DNA of 64,000 nucleotides, from assembly GCA_022747635.1 (NCBI GenBank), contig JAKTNV010000041.1, positions 2,356,501 through 2,420,500 on the forward strand, given 5' to 3'. Positions 43,690 to 54,886 of this stretch are shown here, one piece after another. How positions within the stretch are numbered: position 1 is the first letter of the stretch; the number at the start of each line of letters is the position of its first letter. Source of the DNA: Hetaerina americana (lineage: Eukaryota; Arthropoda; Insecta; Odonata; Calopterygidae). The position numbers and the translations under genes are program-made. The notes below the pieces were generated by a model. That model had not been told where the DNA came from and did not search any database. It saw nothing but the letters and a program-made list of their open reading frames with translations.

Positions 43690-44300
43690 GGATGGACGCC
43701 GAATGGAGGACTGCTTCGGGATCGAGGCCTCGCCCGAGGGAACGCAGCCCGCGCCCTCCGAAGGGCGGAGGGGAAGAGGGCTGGGGGTTTCCCTCGCCCG
43801 GGTGACCTCATAATGCCTTCGCGAGTGATGTATCCCCGGGGTGGAGGGTAATTGACAGAGGGCTGTCACTCGGGCCCTTATTGGCAGGTGGCGTGCCGGT
43901 CGGCGGCTCGTTCCTCGGACCAACGCCCTTCCTCCCCAACCCCTGACTCGCCCCCGGTGATTTGGAACGGGGCTAACAAGCGGAACCGGAAACAACAGGG
44001 AGCAGTCCGTGCGTGGGTGGCCACGGTTACCTAGTGGACGAGTAAACAATTAGATCAGGCCTTGCCGTTAGGAGGGGGGCGCGCCAGTCGTTAATCGTTA
44101 CGAATGAGTGGCCTTAATTTCGGCAGTCAGCCAAGAGATGGCAGTGGCCGCGGAGGGTGCCGCTGCAGAGCCTATAATTAGGTGCGGGGTGAGAGGGAAC
44201 CCCAGGGGGGGTGCTGGACGGGGAGGCGAAGGAAGAAGTGAGTGGCGAGGTGGCGGGGGGAGGGGAGGGGAAGGTGGTGGGTGGGAGGAATGCAAAGAGC
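43690..44300. promoter_or_regulatory. Candidate regulatory CpG island
   Basis: CpG-rich, not repeat-related. It contains a perfect inverted pair TGACAG-AGGG-CTGTCA at 43853-43868 (TALE/Meis-type half sites), TTATTGGCAGGTGG just after, CGTTAATCGTTACG at 44089-44102, ACAATTAG at 44046-44053 and TATAATTAG at 44173-44181. Clustering of homeodomain-like sites in unique GC-rich DNA is what developmental enhancers or promoters look like. The right end (44200-44290) is G-rich low-complexity. Function is inferred only. Confidence 0.25.
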
Positions 44301-44414
44301 GAATGCGCTAGATTGAAGTGGGTCATCGTGGAAAGTTTAACACTAGGATGAAATGGAGATAAAACGATGCTAATGGAAGATAGATGCAGGAAAGGATTCG
44401 ACATCGACGTAATC

Positions 44415-44540
44415 ACCTAGGGATCCACCAAAAAGGTGTGTGGCAGGGGGTGCAAACACCAGGTGGGAATGAAGAGTGAGTGGTAAGGGAGGATATGGGA
44501 GAGGAAGGGAAAAGGGAAAATATTCAGTAAAAAACTATCA
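44415..44540 (-). mobile_element. Jockey-like LINE 3' tail remnant
   Basis: The plus strand AGGTGTGTGGCAGGGGGTG at 44433-44451 matches the reverse of the family hairpin; the rest is diverged. Confidence 0.45.
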
Positions 44541-44884
44541 AATAACGTTGAAATTTGTATTCAAGCTGGAGAAAGACTTAATTCAAAACAAGGGCTAATT
44601 CACCTGATGGATGCCATGGATGCCATATTTGCTATGCAAAAAAATGGAATAAAAATGAACCAAAACCACCGATACGACAGGCCTCCTCCATAAAAAGACA
44701 GGTAATGCAGAATTGATAAGTGAGAAGGGGAAATTCTACCATCTACTATTCTCTTTCTATATTCTTCATGGACGTGCAACTCATGGTAATCGCCCCTAAA
44801 GTCACAGACAGGTAGGGAATGCCTCAATTTATTATCCGAAAACTGATGTGATGGACGCAATAGCAACAATGTGTCGTGCCCATT

Positions 44885-47835
44885 AAAGGAATCGGGCGTG
44901 CGTCGTGCCCGGCAGAGGGAGAGGCAAGGCTCCCGCGGTCGTCATCTCACGGAAACCCTGCAAAAGGTGAGACCAAAAGAGACCGCGACGAATAAGAACA
45001 TGGAGATAGAATAGGAACATGGAATGCTAAGGCGATTCCAAAGAGGGGAAAATTAGAAAATATAAAGTGAGAGCTGGAGTGATGAAATATAGATGATTTA
45101 TGGCTGAGAAAGTTAAAACGGAAGGATGGATGGGATTACTGGAGTGATAGTTATAGAGTAACATACGGCGGAGGGGAGGAGAGACAACGAGGGGTTGCCA
45201 CGATATTAAATAAAGAGGTAGGAAGAAGCGCAGTGAAAATAGAGCAATCAATGGAAAGAAACTTAATAGTAGAGGTAGAAGCAGAACCGACGAACTTGGT
45301 CATTGTTCATATGTAAATTCCACCAAGCAAGGGGCGTGAATTGCTTACTTTCTGAGTCAGTGAGGACATTTTAGGAGGTAGGAGGAAGAGGTCGATAGGA
45401 TATACGATCAATTAGAGTACATAATCGCGTGTGTTGCTGCAGGGAAACATTTGATAGTGATGGGGGATTGGAATGCGACGGTAGGTGAAGGAAGAGATGG
45501 TGATGAGGGGGGCATTAGGAATGACCGCGGGGAGAAAGCAGTTGAGTTCTGCAGGAGGCAGGGGTTAATCTTCACCAACATTTCGTTTAGGCACTACAAA
45601 AGGTGGCGGTAAACATGAAAAATGCCAAGTGACTCGGAAAGGTATCGTTTAGATTACACGTATTATGGTTGGGCACAGATCTAGGAACACCGTGATCAAT
45701 TCGCAGTTTCCTGGAAGCAGATGAAAGAAGCACTAACTGGATTGACATGGAAGTATTAATAGCAGGATGTAGAGAAAATCAGAAGTTAGGGAGAAGAATT
45801 GAGTGCTATCGAAGAAAAATGGGATCATGACGAAAAAGGGAAATCTAAAGCTGCAATCGAAACTCCATGTACTCTTAATATGGAATGGACAAGGGAAGCA
45901 TGGATCACGGATGAGATGATTGCATAGATAGATCAGAGAATAAAATGAAAGAATGTAAACTCAGAGTTAGGTAGAAGAAAGTACAAAGATTAAAAAAAAT
46001 TGAAACGGTTAACAAATAAAACAATAGAAGCCGCAGACGCAGTGCGAGGTTATTGACAGTTTGCAGAAGAAGGGTGAAATTGGTGCACTATGCAGCAAAG
46101 TTAAATCACAATCGGGAAGTAAGAAGGGAAAATCTGCGGTAACTGTTAGAGATGAGTCGGATAAGGTAATAGTTGTAACAGAAATGATTCAAGAGAGATG
46201 AAGGCAATATATAGAGGTATAGTGTAGGATGCAATGTGAATAAATTAGACAGCAAGAATAGACATAGAGAGAGAAATCGGCATAAACGAGAATAGCTTAG
46301 TTTTAGGTTTAATGAGGCTTAGTCGATGGTAACGTAGAATGGCAAGATGGGTTTCAAATGGAATAAGTCCATGGAATGGTGGTGAACAAAACTCCCGCAG
46401 TACTACTAATAGGCGAAGAAAAAGACGGGAGGAAGATTTTTGATGGAATATTTAAAACAATAATGAGAGAGGAATTTGACCAGAGGACTTTGCCAGATCA
46501 AAGTTAGCTCTTGTTCATAACCATATGTTAAAAGAGCCATGTGATAGAACTGTAGAATTATAAGTTTGATTTTACACTCAGTTGATGTACAGGTAGCTCT
46601 CCAAAACAATAGGGGATGGAGAACAGGGCGTGTGATTACTTAGTGGATGAAAATGTTATGTTCTGGAAGGACAGAGACACTCGTATTGCAGTAGTAGTAA
46701 TAAGGTCACCAATAGAGAGGGGCATAGAATACAATCAGGACGTATTTGCCTGTTACGTAGATATTGAAAAGGCGTTTGATAGGGTGAATAAGGAAAACTA
46801 ATGAGTTTATTGCGGAAATTATGAAAAGATTGGAGGGATAGGGGACTTAGCAGCAACCTGTACATGTCTTAGATTGCTCAGGTGCGAGTGTGGAACGAAT
46901 AGTCCGGATGGGTAATGCTAGGAAGAGGTGTAAGGCAGGGTCATCACCGTTGCTGTTCAACCTGTATGCAGAGGAAATGATTAAAGAGGCATGGGAAGAG
47001 CTGGAGGTAGGAATGAAAGTAGGAGGAGAATACGTAAAAACAGTTAGTTTTGTTGATGAGCAAGCTTTAGTTTGTCAGTCAGCCAAGGGGTTGCAAGCAT
47101 TGCTGAGTTAATTGGAAAATCAATGCGATAGATACGGGATGAGAATCAATATTAATAAAACAAAGCTTATGCGATTTTCCAGAAAGAAAAAGGCTAAGCT
47201 AAATGATAAAATAGTAGGGAAACATTTTGGGAATAAATGTTCAAAGTAGCAGAGCTACAAAGAGAAGAGTTCCTTTTGCCAAAGCAATTTCATCAAGGAT
47301 GGGATTTGATGACAACAACTTGGAATAAAGATTTTAAGAAAATGCTCATTAAAACATTGATATGGAGCGAGTTATGTATGGCACGGAAACATGTTTATCG
47401 AGACATGATGATAGGCGCGGATTGGAGACTTTTTCAATGTGGGAGTGAAGAAGGATGGAAGCGATGGAATCTTTGAGCGCAGTAATGCAAGATGGGGTAA
47501 CTTGGTGGTTGGGGCAAAGTTGAAGGCATAGGTTGACGGATCTTGAGACACGGGTGAGGAGAAAGATGGAATGATCGAAATTTAAAGAATTGGAACAAAA
47601 ACGACGTAGCACGAGCTAGGCTCGGTGTGGGAGAAAACGCGGCTCATAGGAAGAAAATCGAAGGCAAGGAAAGAGGAAGCATTGAAGCATTTTCCTTCAG
47701 CGGTAGATTGCTAAGGACTGTGGCGCGAATGTGCACGAAGCGAGGAAAGGGTTGGAATAGAAGTGGCACGTGGCACGAAACGAAGGGAGAATGGAATGGA
47801 GAGGGGCTTGCGGTAGTGTTAGGTGCCATTACTAC
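44885..47835 (+). pseudogene. LINE-C copy 6, longest copy
   Basis: Almost 3 kb. The 5' part matches copies 1 and 5 (CGTGCCCGGCAG, CGCGGTCGTCATC). Endonuclease: 'GTWNA' with a decayed start at about 45017, then 'GKHLIVMGDWNATVGEGRDG' (45445-45505), 'RNDRGEKAVEFCRRQGLIFT' and 'SERYRLDYTYYGWAQI'. The linker is long and stop-rich. RT motif A 'CYVDIEKAFDRVNKE' is at 46752-46797 with both aspartates. Motif B is shortened. 'SPLLFNLYAEEMIKEAWEEL' starts near 46940. Motif C reads 'FVDEQALV', so the second catalytic D is E. Then 'CDRYGMRINI' and a C-terminus near 47400-47830. More than ten stops make it inactive. It is the best guide to the family's full order. Confidence 0.9.
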
Positions 47836-48002
47836 AGAACTACACTATTGGGTCAACGCCCCTCTTCTTCTGCATCCCCAAGGGAATTAATAACAATCTG
47901 TAGCACTTGAGTAATGAAACCTTAAAACAGACACCAGTAATAATACTTCCTAAACTCTATTTTCTGACCATCTTTGAAAGCCTTCTTCATAAACTCTTGA
48001 AT
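47836..48002. other. No recognisable feature
   Basis: Short AT-rich spacer. Confidence 0.4.
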
Positions 48003-48455
48003 CTATTCTTTTGTGCTTGTATATAATTGAGCTTGCATAAAATGCCAGCCGCTGGGAATATTTGCAAGCATTTTTAAGGGTGTCATGATGGGCGACTCTT
48101 TGGTCAAAGCTTCCGATGCGGCGCTAAAAGCAGCATGAAACATCAACGAGCCCAGGTAGATGTGCTGAGATACCTGCTCCCTACAGCACATGCGACAATG
48201 AGTCTCTCGCGCTGATGGAGTTACTTTTGAATTGCGTGCTAATCGGCTCGAGCCAAAGCACGAACGCACAAGGGCGAACGAGTGACCAAGGTTCATCGAA
48301 ATTGAGCGAAAATTTCGAATGCAAGTCCATCGAAATATAATCCGAATAACTTGTAAAATTAAGGAGACCGGGAGTGCGGAAAATTGGAGTTCAATCTCAC
48401 GGTGGATTGCAATGATCATTTCACCGGTGTCAACCTCTAGTAAATTCTGTAGCAA
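48003..48455 (-). CDS. Uncharacterised ORF of 150 codons (hypothetical)
   Basis: An open frame from an ATG at 48455 to a stop at 48003, in DNA of ordinary base composition, so less easily explained by GC bias than the other long ORFs. The product has an internal Cys-rich stretch ('RETHCRMCCREQ') and ends 'HFMQAQLYTSTKE'. No domain, signal peptide or transposon motif is recognised. It could be chance, a retrocopy fragment or an exon. Confidence 0.15.
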   Translation of the reverse strand: MLQNLLEVDTGEMIIAIHREIELQFSALPVSLILQVIRIIFRWTCIRNFRSISMNLGHSFALVRSCFGSSRLARNSKVTPSARETHCRMCCREQVSQHIYLGSLMFHAAFSAASEALTKESPIMTPLKMLANIPSGWHFMQAQLYTSTKE

Positions 48456-48629
48456 ATCAGGAATAACATTCGGATTGGTAGCGTAAAAAACCCACTCACT
48501 AATTGGCGATTATTTTGATCGCGAGTTCTATTTTTCTCAACCTTGATTTTACCAATCAGATTCTGAATTGGATAAAAACTAGACTGCCATTTGAATGACT
48601 TTTCCCCGATAACCATTCCTTAACTGCAT

Positions 48630-49240
48630 AGGTGTGGTTCGCGAGAATCGCGCAGAGTCCGTTAGGCCCCGGGGGTGGGTGAGCAGGGGGTTTGGTTGCG
48701 GTGGGGGGGAGGAGGTGGGCGGGGGTGGGTTGACAAGCTCGTGAAGGGAAGCACTCGTGTCGATTCCGGCGAGATACACCGCCCTCACGCCGCCCGGAGT
48801 TAATTGAGAGGGGCGATTAACATGCAAATGAGCGGAATCCAGCCCTTTGTCGCTGCTGGGTCGCGCGGGGGATTCATTCGCCTGGTGCTGCCGCGTGGTG
48901 GTGGCAAGGGGAAAGCGGTTAATCGGCGACATCGGTGTGTGTCGCCTCCCTTTTTTGCTGCACTTTTTCCACACTCCCGAGGGCGCTTTTTGTACCGCTC
49001 CAATCATAAATCGAGCGCTTCCGCCACGCCGGGAGCAGGAGGTGGGGAGGATGGGGGGGGGAGTCGGAGGCAAAAGTCACAGGGGGTGAGAGTCGCGCCA
49101 CTTCCCCTCCCTCGCCCGTACTTCATACACTCTCCCGAAACTTCATACACTCCACACAACGTCCGTCCTCAGACCTACCCCACGTCCAGCCGCACACAGT
49201 GGACAGAGGTTATTGCCGGATTGTTACGCCTCCTCAAGAC
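48630..49240. promoter_or_regulatory. Candidate regulatory CpG island with POU octamer
   Basis: Within a unique CpG-rich block, TTAATTGA (48800-48807), GATTAA (48815-48820) and a perfect POU octamer ATGCAAAT (48822-48829) lie within 30 bp. AGCGGTTAATCGGCGAC follows at about 48915-48931. Such a cluster suggests a homeodomain/POU-bound enhancer. ORFs of 60-182 codons on both strands are composition artefacts. Function is inferred only. Confidence 0.3.
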
Positions 49241-49384
49241 CCTTAGAGGGAATCTCTCATCTTTCCATTCAAATCTAAATTTTCCAATCAAGTGTTTTGT
49301 GAATGAACTGTTTTCAAATAATATATTTCTCATTATCTCTCCCCAGAGGTGACTGAGCGTCATTTAGTTCGGCTTAAATTAAAA

Positions 49385-49935
49385 ATATCGGGAAAAGTAT
49401 CGATATTAAAATAGATTAACTTCGGATATTGCTGCAATGCTTCAAAATCCTTCAAAGTACATCCCTAGAGCGTCGACACACTTTTGTCACCGGTTTTTTC
49501 ACGACTCGAAGGACCCCTGGTAGACGAAAGGTCCTTAAGGGTACGCGTGCAAGCTTCTTTGGTGGCACTTAGGGTTCCATGATGGTGGCGTCCTTTGATG
49601 GAGGGAGGATTTCACTTTCATAGGAAATAGGAAACGCATTCTGCTGGTGCCAAGTCGGGACTGTAATGGGGTTGGGGAATCGTCGCGATGTCGTTGCAGA
49701 TGGTCTTCGCAAGCAGACACACTCGACTCAGCTCTTTTGGTCGTCCGTCCAAAGACCTTCGAGAGGACGAGTTTAGCGCAGATCTTTCGCATCGCCATAT
49801 TTTCAATGATATAATGGTGTGTGCACTGTCATCTTAGCAATGCCAATACACGATCTGCGATCATGTGCACAGTTGACCGATGGTTTGAATTCAGCACTTC
49901 ATGCACACGCCAGGAAAACATTGTTCCTGATACTT
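49385..49935 (-). pseudogene. Mariner deletion derivative C
   Basis: From the same left boundary (TGCATGAAGTGCTGAATTC at about 49905-49887) it runs through 'AMRKICAKLV', then keeps a longer linker, 'GRTTKRAESSVSACEDHL' (mariner 'QRRV..C.DLL' region). It then jumps to 'NDIATIPQPHYSPDLAPAE' in another frame, with the third catalytic D kept. The C-terminal part is frame-shifted. The 3' end shares ATATCGGGAAAAGT with derivative B. The internal junction differs from A and B, so it is a related but separate deletion. Confidence 0.8.
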
Positions 49936-51999
49936 TTTATATCATCAAGGAGAGTCGTTTATTGTCAAAAAACACATTGTGAGTCACTTAGAACGCCCAT
50001 CAACTTCTCAAACAGCTGACGGATTCAAACTCCGCATTTTCGGATTTTGACTCTTCCTATCACCTCATTTTTTTTCCTCAACTAATCTCTCAAAAATTAT
50101 GAATTTCTCCACGTCAATGAGAAACCCTTCGTAACCGACAAAAGGCATAAAAAATAGACGTAAATGTGGAAAAATAAAAAATAAATAGATACAATACGAG
50201 CAAAAAATAAGAATGAAACAACACTCAAGTGACTTTATGTGTTACAAGTAGATGTAGACCATTGGATTATTCATTTCCCCGGAAAAAAACCCTGGATATG
50301 AACTACGATAAAGTATCGTCGTGTGTTCGTGTGTCCTACCATTCATCCCTGCCTTCCGCCTGCGAAGCATTCCTCACATAACTAAATTTCCGGACAACTG
50401 TGAGGGTCCAATCACGAAGAGAGGTCAGTCCGCAAGTCAATATGCTCCACTCCGAAATTTACCGATCGACTATTGAACCCTTCTGCTCGGCTCCTAGTCA
50501 TCATCCTTGTGTCTTACCTATTTTTAACTGCGTCCCGACTCGCTTCACAGCCAATGTCAGCTACTCACGTGATGTAACGGGAGAACTTGGATTCACAATG
50601 CACTTGCGTGTAAAGAAAAGTCAGAGGCCCGACAGAATATTTTTTCAGCACTTCTTAATATATGTCTGAATGAACTCAACCCAGCGAAGTTTACTTTTTT
50701 GTGGTTAAATAAGGAGTTTCAAATTCCTTTCTCATTAATACCTTAAAAATATACAATGCCTCAGTTTCCTATTGACTTGCGGTGGGGGATGTTTTCGAAG
50801 GATTTCTGGAAATTTAGAAGTGCTCCATCCCCTCCCCCTGACATTAGGCCATCATGAACGAAAAGAATTCAATTGTGTTTTATTCCATCTGCTTTTCCTA
50901 AAAAGGCTCTGATTAATGCAAAATGTGTTTCTATTGTCGATTAAGAACATTATTTTGCTAAAAATGGTATGAAAATCGTGTAGTATGTTGAAATTAAAAT
51001 AATAACGAGTAGTCTGTCATTCCTGGAATCCTCACTACCCCCACTTTGTAGATGGTATTATTTGAACCAAACTACAGTCACTTACTCTCAATCAGTTACT
51101 TAACTTACAGCGAAAGTACTTATTTCTCTGTTCCCTTGGCTTCAATTGCAGTCAATTCCTTTCGAAGAACAAGTGTCGGCGGTGGCGCCCGCTCCCCTCC
51201 CTTCCCCTCTCCACAGTCGGGCGCATCTCCAGATATCTCGACCCTAAACGTTAACGAAGGAATTCCAATCGTTAGACCGTATTTCTAAGCGAGTTTATTG
51301 TTTTGTATCCTATTGCCTATTTTTCATCCATTCATTACGCAGTGAAATTAAATAAGGTGAGTGATTATTAAACGCTCTCGATAGCGAAACGGAGGAGCAT
51401 CGAATGCCAACATGCGTAGCACACGCACTTCCAAGGCTTTGGAGACTTGAGGGAAGGCCCCAATTCAGTCTCACTCGTCTAGGGAAAGCCAGGGACCGTT
51501 ATGAAATTGAGATAGCGTTCCAGGCCATGTTCCGTCAAGCACGGCTAATATCGGCTAATATTTGGACGCTTATTCTAATATGATAATATGCATACGAAAC
51601 CTGACAGGTCGGATTCGCACCCTCTGGGTGATGAGCAAATATAACGTTCGCATTTGGAAAACATATCTAAGGGGATATATTCCCTTTCGGAAGGATACGG
51701 ATACATTTAACGGTGAGTTTGGCAAGGTACGGTATGGATCGGAAACCAGGCCTTGAAGGCAAAATGAGGGCCAGGGACGGAGAGACCCTTGTTGGAGAGG
51801 AAACGAAGACTTGAGTCAGGCCGAGTGGAAGAGAATTGACAAAGTTGTGGAGGGGGAAGGAAGCAAGTGACTCGCACTCGAAATTTGAACGGCAGAGAGT
51901 GTGGGTGGGGAACTATGTACGTAGAAGAGCGGGAGGGAGGGAAGATGAAGGGAGGGCGCTCGTGGCGGGAGTGGAGCGAGGTGGAGGCGACTGCCGGTT
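49936..51999. other. No recognisable feature
   Basis: AT-rich; an 89-codon ORF at 50400-50669 has no signature. A short GC-rich patch lies at 51176-51245. Purine-rich stretch from 51780 on. Confidence 0.35.
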
Positions 52000-52225
52000 T
52001 AATGCCAATGGGGATTGACGAGGGTGATTCGGCAGGGGTTAGATGCTCGGGGAACGGAAGAAGGGAGGAAAGAAACACATGAAGAGATAAGCCTACTGCA
52101 TTGACGGAAAGCGACAAGGGGTCACACATTTCAGCGTCCCATCCGACGGACTGCGTGTGCCACTTGAAATACTCTCTACAAAGCACCTTCGTCGTAGGGA
52201 TCAGGATACCACGTGATTTGGTTTC
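52000..52225 (-). mobile_element. SINE-A copy 3 (partial)
   Basis: The plus strand shows GGGGTCACACATTTCAGCG, GTCCCATCCGACGGACTGCG and CACAAAGCACC-like sequence, the reverse of the SINE-A body. The tRNA-like head is missing or diverged beyond 52225. The 3' half is recognisable to about 52000. Confidence 0.65.
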
Positions 52226-52719
52226 TTCGACGGAATGACGGCAAATAGAATACTATTGCTGGACTATATGAAGAACTGAATGAAGAAATAGTATAGGCTG
52301 CATGAGGAACCTTCACTCGATGCGCGGTGCGTAATAGTGGTTAAAGACACAAAAAACGTGCCATTAATATGTAACGAGTAATACCTTCGACTGTTTTAGA
52401 AACTCCACCATAAGGAAGAAGGCATCATGGATGCAAGACCAAGGAGGTTTTGCGGAGAAATGTCAGATTTATTGCATGAATTTTTCTTAAAGTTTACGTA
52501 TGGGCAAAATAGTGGCATAAAATTAATGAATCGGATTTGTTTTGTTATAATAATTATTAAAAATACACATGTGCTAATAGACATTGTCAGGTGGCACACA
52601 AGTCCCCAATAATTGCAAAAGATAATACATAAAACCAGACTTCAAAACACAAATCTCTTTAACAAAACAAGCGAATCCCCATCCCATTTACAACCATTAA
52701 TCAGCAAGAAAAAAAAAAG

Positions 52720-53150
52720 ATAAATCAAAAAAAAATTAAGCTATTACATATAATACAATACACCACACATCAATCAAATTATTACATATATACCTTACAT
52801 CTATTCTTAAAAGTATTTTTGCAGGTAAGGTGTTCCAATCAACAATTGTTCTATTTAGAAAAGAAAATTTTTTTATTTGTTCTCTGTGCCGGGCATTTTA
52901 CCTTAAGTTTGTGATCATTTCTGCCTATAAAATTTGGGTTCCCCGCCTCATTTCTAAGATCTGCCCAAGCCTTCTCCCCCTTCAGAATTCGGCACATTCC
53001 ACAAAGTCTGCTTACTTTCCTTCTAGTTTGTAGAGGTTCCCAGCGCAGCGTTTCTAGCATACATTTGTCTTGGATAGCGCGGTTTTTAATGATGATGATG
53101 AATGTTAGCCGCCAACATCGCAGGGATGTTTTCACGTAGAGGAGTGAATT
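52720..53150 (-). pseudogene. LINE RT C-terminus, distinct jockey/CR1-type family
   Basis: Open minus-strand stretch with 'AIQDKCMLETLRWEPLQTRR', 'KVSRLCGMCRILKGEKAWAD', 'GRNDHKLKVKCP' and 'FFSKRTIVDWNTLPA'. The order L.W..L..RR then F..RTI.DWN.LP is the standard C-terminal domain after the RT thumb of jockey/CR1 LINEs. It ends in an A-rich tail on the minus strand (52710-52738). 5'-truncated at about 53150. Its sequence differs from the tails at 29 and 37 kb, so it is another family. Confidence 0.85.
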
Positions 53151-53419
53151 TCATTGGACGTGCTAACATGTCAGGTACTAAAAATCACTAAAAATATGGC
53201 GACGAGAAGAAAAAATAAAACACGGTGTGGCGTGGTGACCATCGCGTGAAATAAAAAAATGGCCTTTCACAAGAAAATTGATACGCAATTACTTTCCCAG
53301 GGCAAGGCATCGAAGTCGCGCACACACAATAGAGGACAAGGATGGAGGGGGGATGGCACTGCTTTGCACGCTTTGAGGATGAATTTCAAATGAACGAGCG
53401 CATTTCGCCCGATTTATTT

Positions 53420-53760
53420 CGATGACTGCCTCGTGCGTTTCCTGCCGCCTTCCTTCCGGACTAACACGCCGTCAGATCTCGGCTCCCGCCCCTCTCCCGA
53501 GGCCCGCATTCACCCGCGCGTGTGCGGAAGCTTTGCTCTGTCATCGACAGCACGCAGCCTGGGCTCACAGGCCCAACTATCCCCGATCACAATCACGCAG
53601 CATAGCGAATGATGACGGGCCCCCGCGGTCATAAGGTCACCGCCACACACACACATTGCACGCATCTCGCAAACGCATGGGATCTCCTCCCTCCGGCCCT
53701 GCCCGCCAAAAAGGCGTCACATCGGCTGCTTTGCTCGCGTTTCGCGGAAGGATTTCCAGC
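53420..53760. other. GC-rich CpG island
   Basis: CpG-rich block with overlapping ORFs of about 70 codons on both strands; no domain recognised. Confidence 0.45.
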
Positions 53761-54029
53761 GAGTGATTTCCTTTTAAATTTCACGCGAATGTTTCGTAAT
53801 GGAAGAGAGGGGATGAATGGAATTTCAACCATGTTCTGAAATATAACGATTGCCGCCGATGATTAATCCACAGACGGCAATCCAAAATCAAAAATATTAA
53901 TTTGGAATTCTAAATAGAAATTCTTGAGTAATGTGCTGAACAAAATGCTTAGTTTTAGACGTGATGCTCGAGTTAATGTTAAAAACCAATCATTTTCCAC
54001 CGGAGCTAAGTGTTTTTTAGAGCCAGGAT

Positions 54030-54056
54030 GTTATGTGTGTGTGTGCGTGTGTGTGT
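54030..54056. repeat. (GT)n microsatellite
   Basis: Short GT run with one GC and one CT interruption. Confidence 0.85.
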
Positions 54057-54845
54057 CTGTGGTAATGAATTCTGAGGAATGGGCACTTTTTTATTTTGTG
54101 TGTATTGTATTACCGGGAAGGGTTTTCAGTAAAAGAGCATCGCTTTGATGATGGGTTATTATAAAAATATGTAGTTATTATTTACATATTAATTTTATTT
54201 ATCAATCTTTTTAGCATTCTTTTTTAATATTTTATTATTATTTTTTCATTCAATAAGCATTCATGTCTTTTCTTCAGTTTCTGCTCCATGAGGAGTAGGG
54301 TTTGGTACAAGAGATTGGAAGTGATGGTATGGTGGACATGGGTTGGGATTGAGCCGAGGTGGGCATTGTGATCAGCCGGGGAACGGGGGTGACGACGGTT
54401 GAGGGGTCCCGTGCCGGATCCAGATGGGGTATCTGTGGGTGCCACATTCTTCCATTGGATTTTTGGGAATGAAGGAAGGATCAGTGCCGGGTCCACGGCA
54501 GTGAAGGGAAGTTTGATGAGCCATTTCTTCTTGGAGTGTTGCTAGGATAGAGAGAGATGTTGGTGAGGGAGCGAGGTGGACCAAAGGGAGGCTGTGGCAG
54601 GTCTTTTGGAAGTTTTGATGGAGTTTGAATGGCTTATTAGGGATGTGATAATGGTCGATTTCGTTGTGAGTGCCTGCAGTTCCTTTTGGGTGATACGTTT
54701 CGGGATGCACCAGGGGGCACCCACAATGCCTGCAATGATTTTGTTCTCTCAGGCGTGGTGTGGTCGAATTCGAGCATAGTAATGGTCAAATGGTAACGCC
54801 TCCCCATGAGACAACAATTTGCGCGTCGATGATGTGTAGCGATGG
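54057..54845. other. No recognisable feature
   Basis: 54280-54780 has moderate GC and ORFs of 60-112 codons on both strands, Pro/His/Thr-rich on the minus strand. Not recognised. It directly precedes a degenerate stem-loop motif and could be part of the same element. Confidence 0.35.
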
Positions 54846-54886
54846 GAAGGTGATGTGTGACAACGAAACCGGTCGAGGTTTGAATT
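54846..54886 (+). ncRNA. Degenerate hammerhead-like 3' half
   Basis: GGTGATGTGTGACAACGAAACCGGTCGAGG: GAAACCGGTC is as in the 34.8-kb copy, but the CTGATGA half is altered to GTGATGT and the stem is lost. Probably an inactive relic. Confidence 0.3.
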
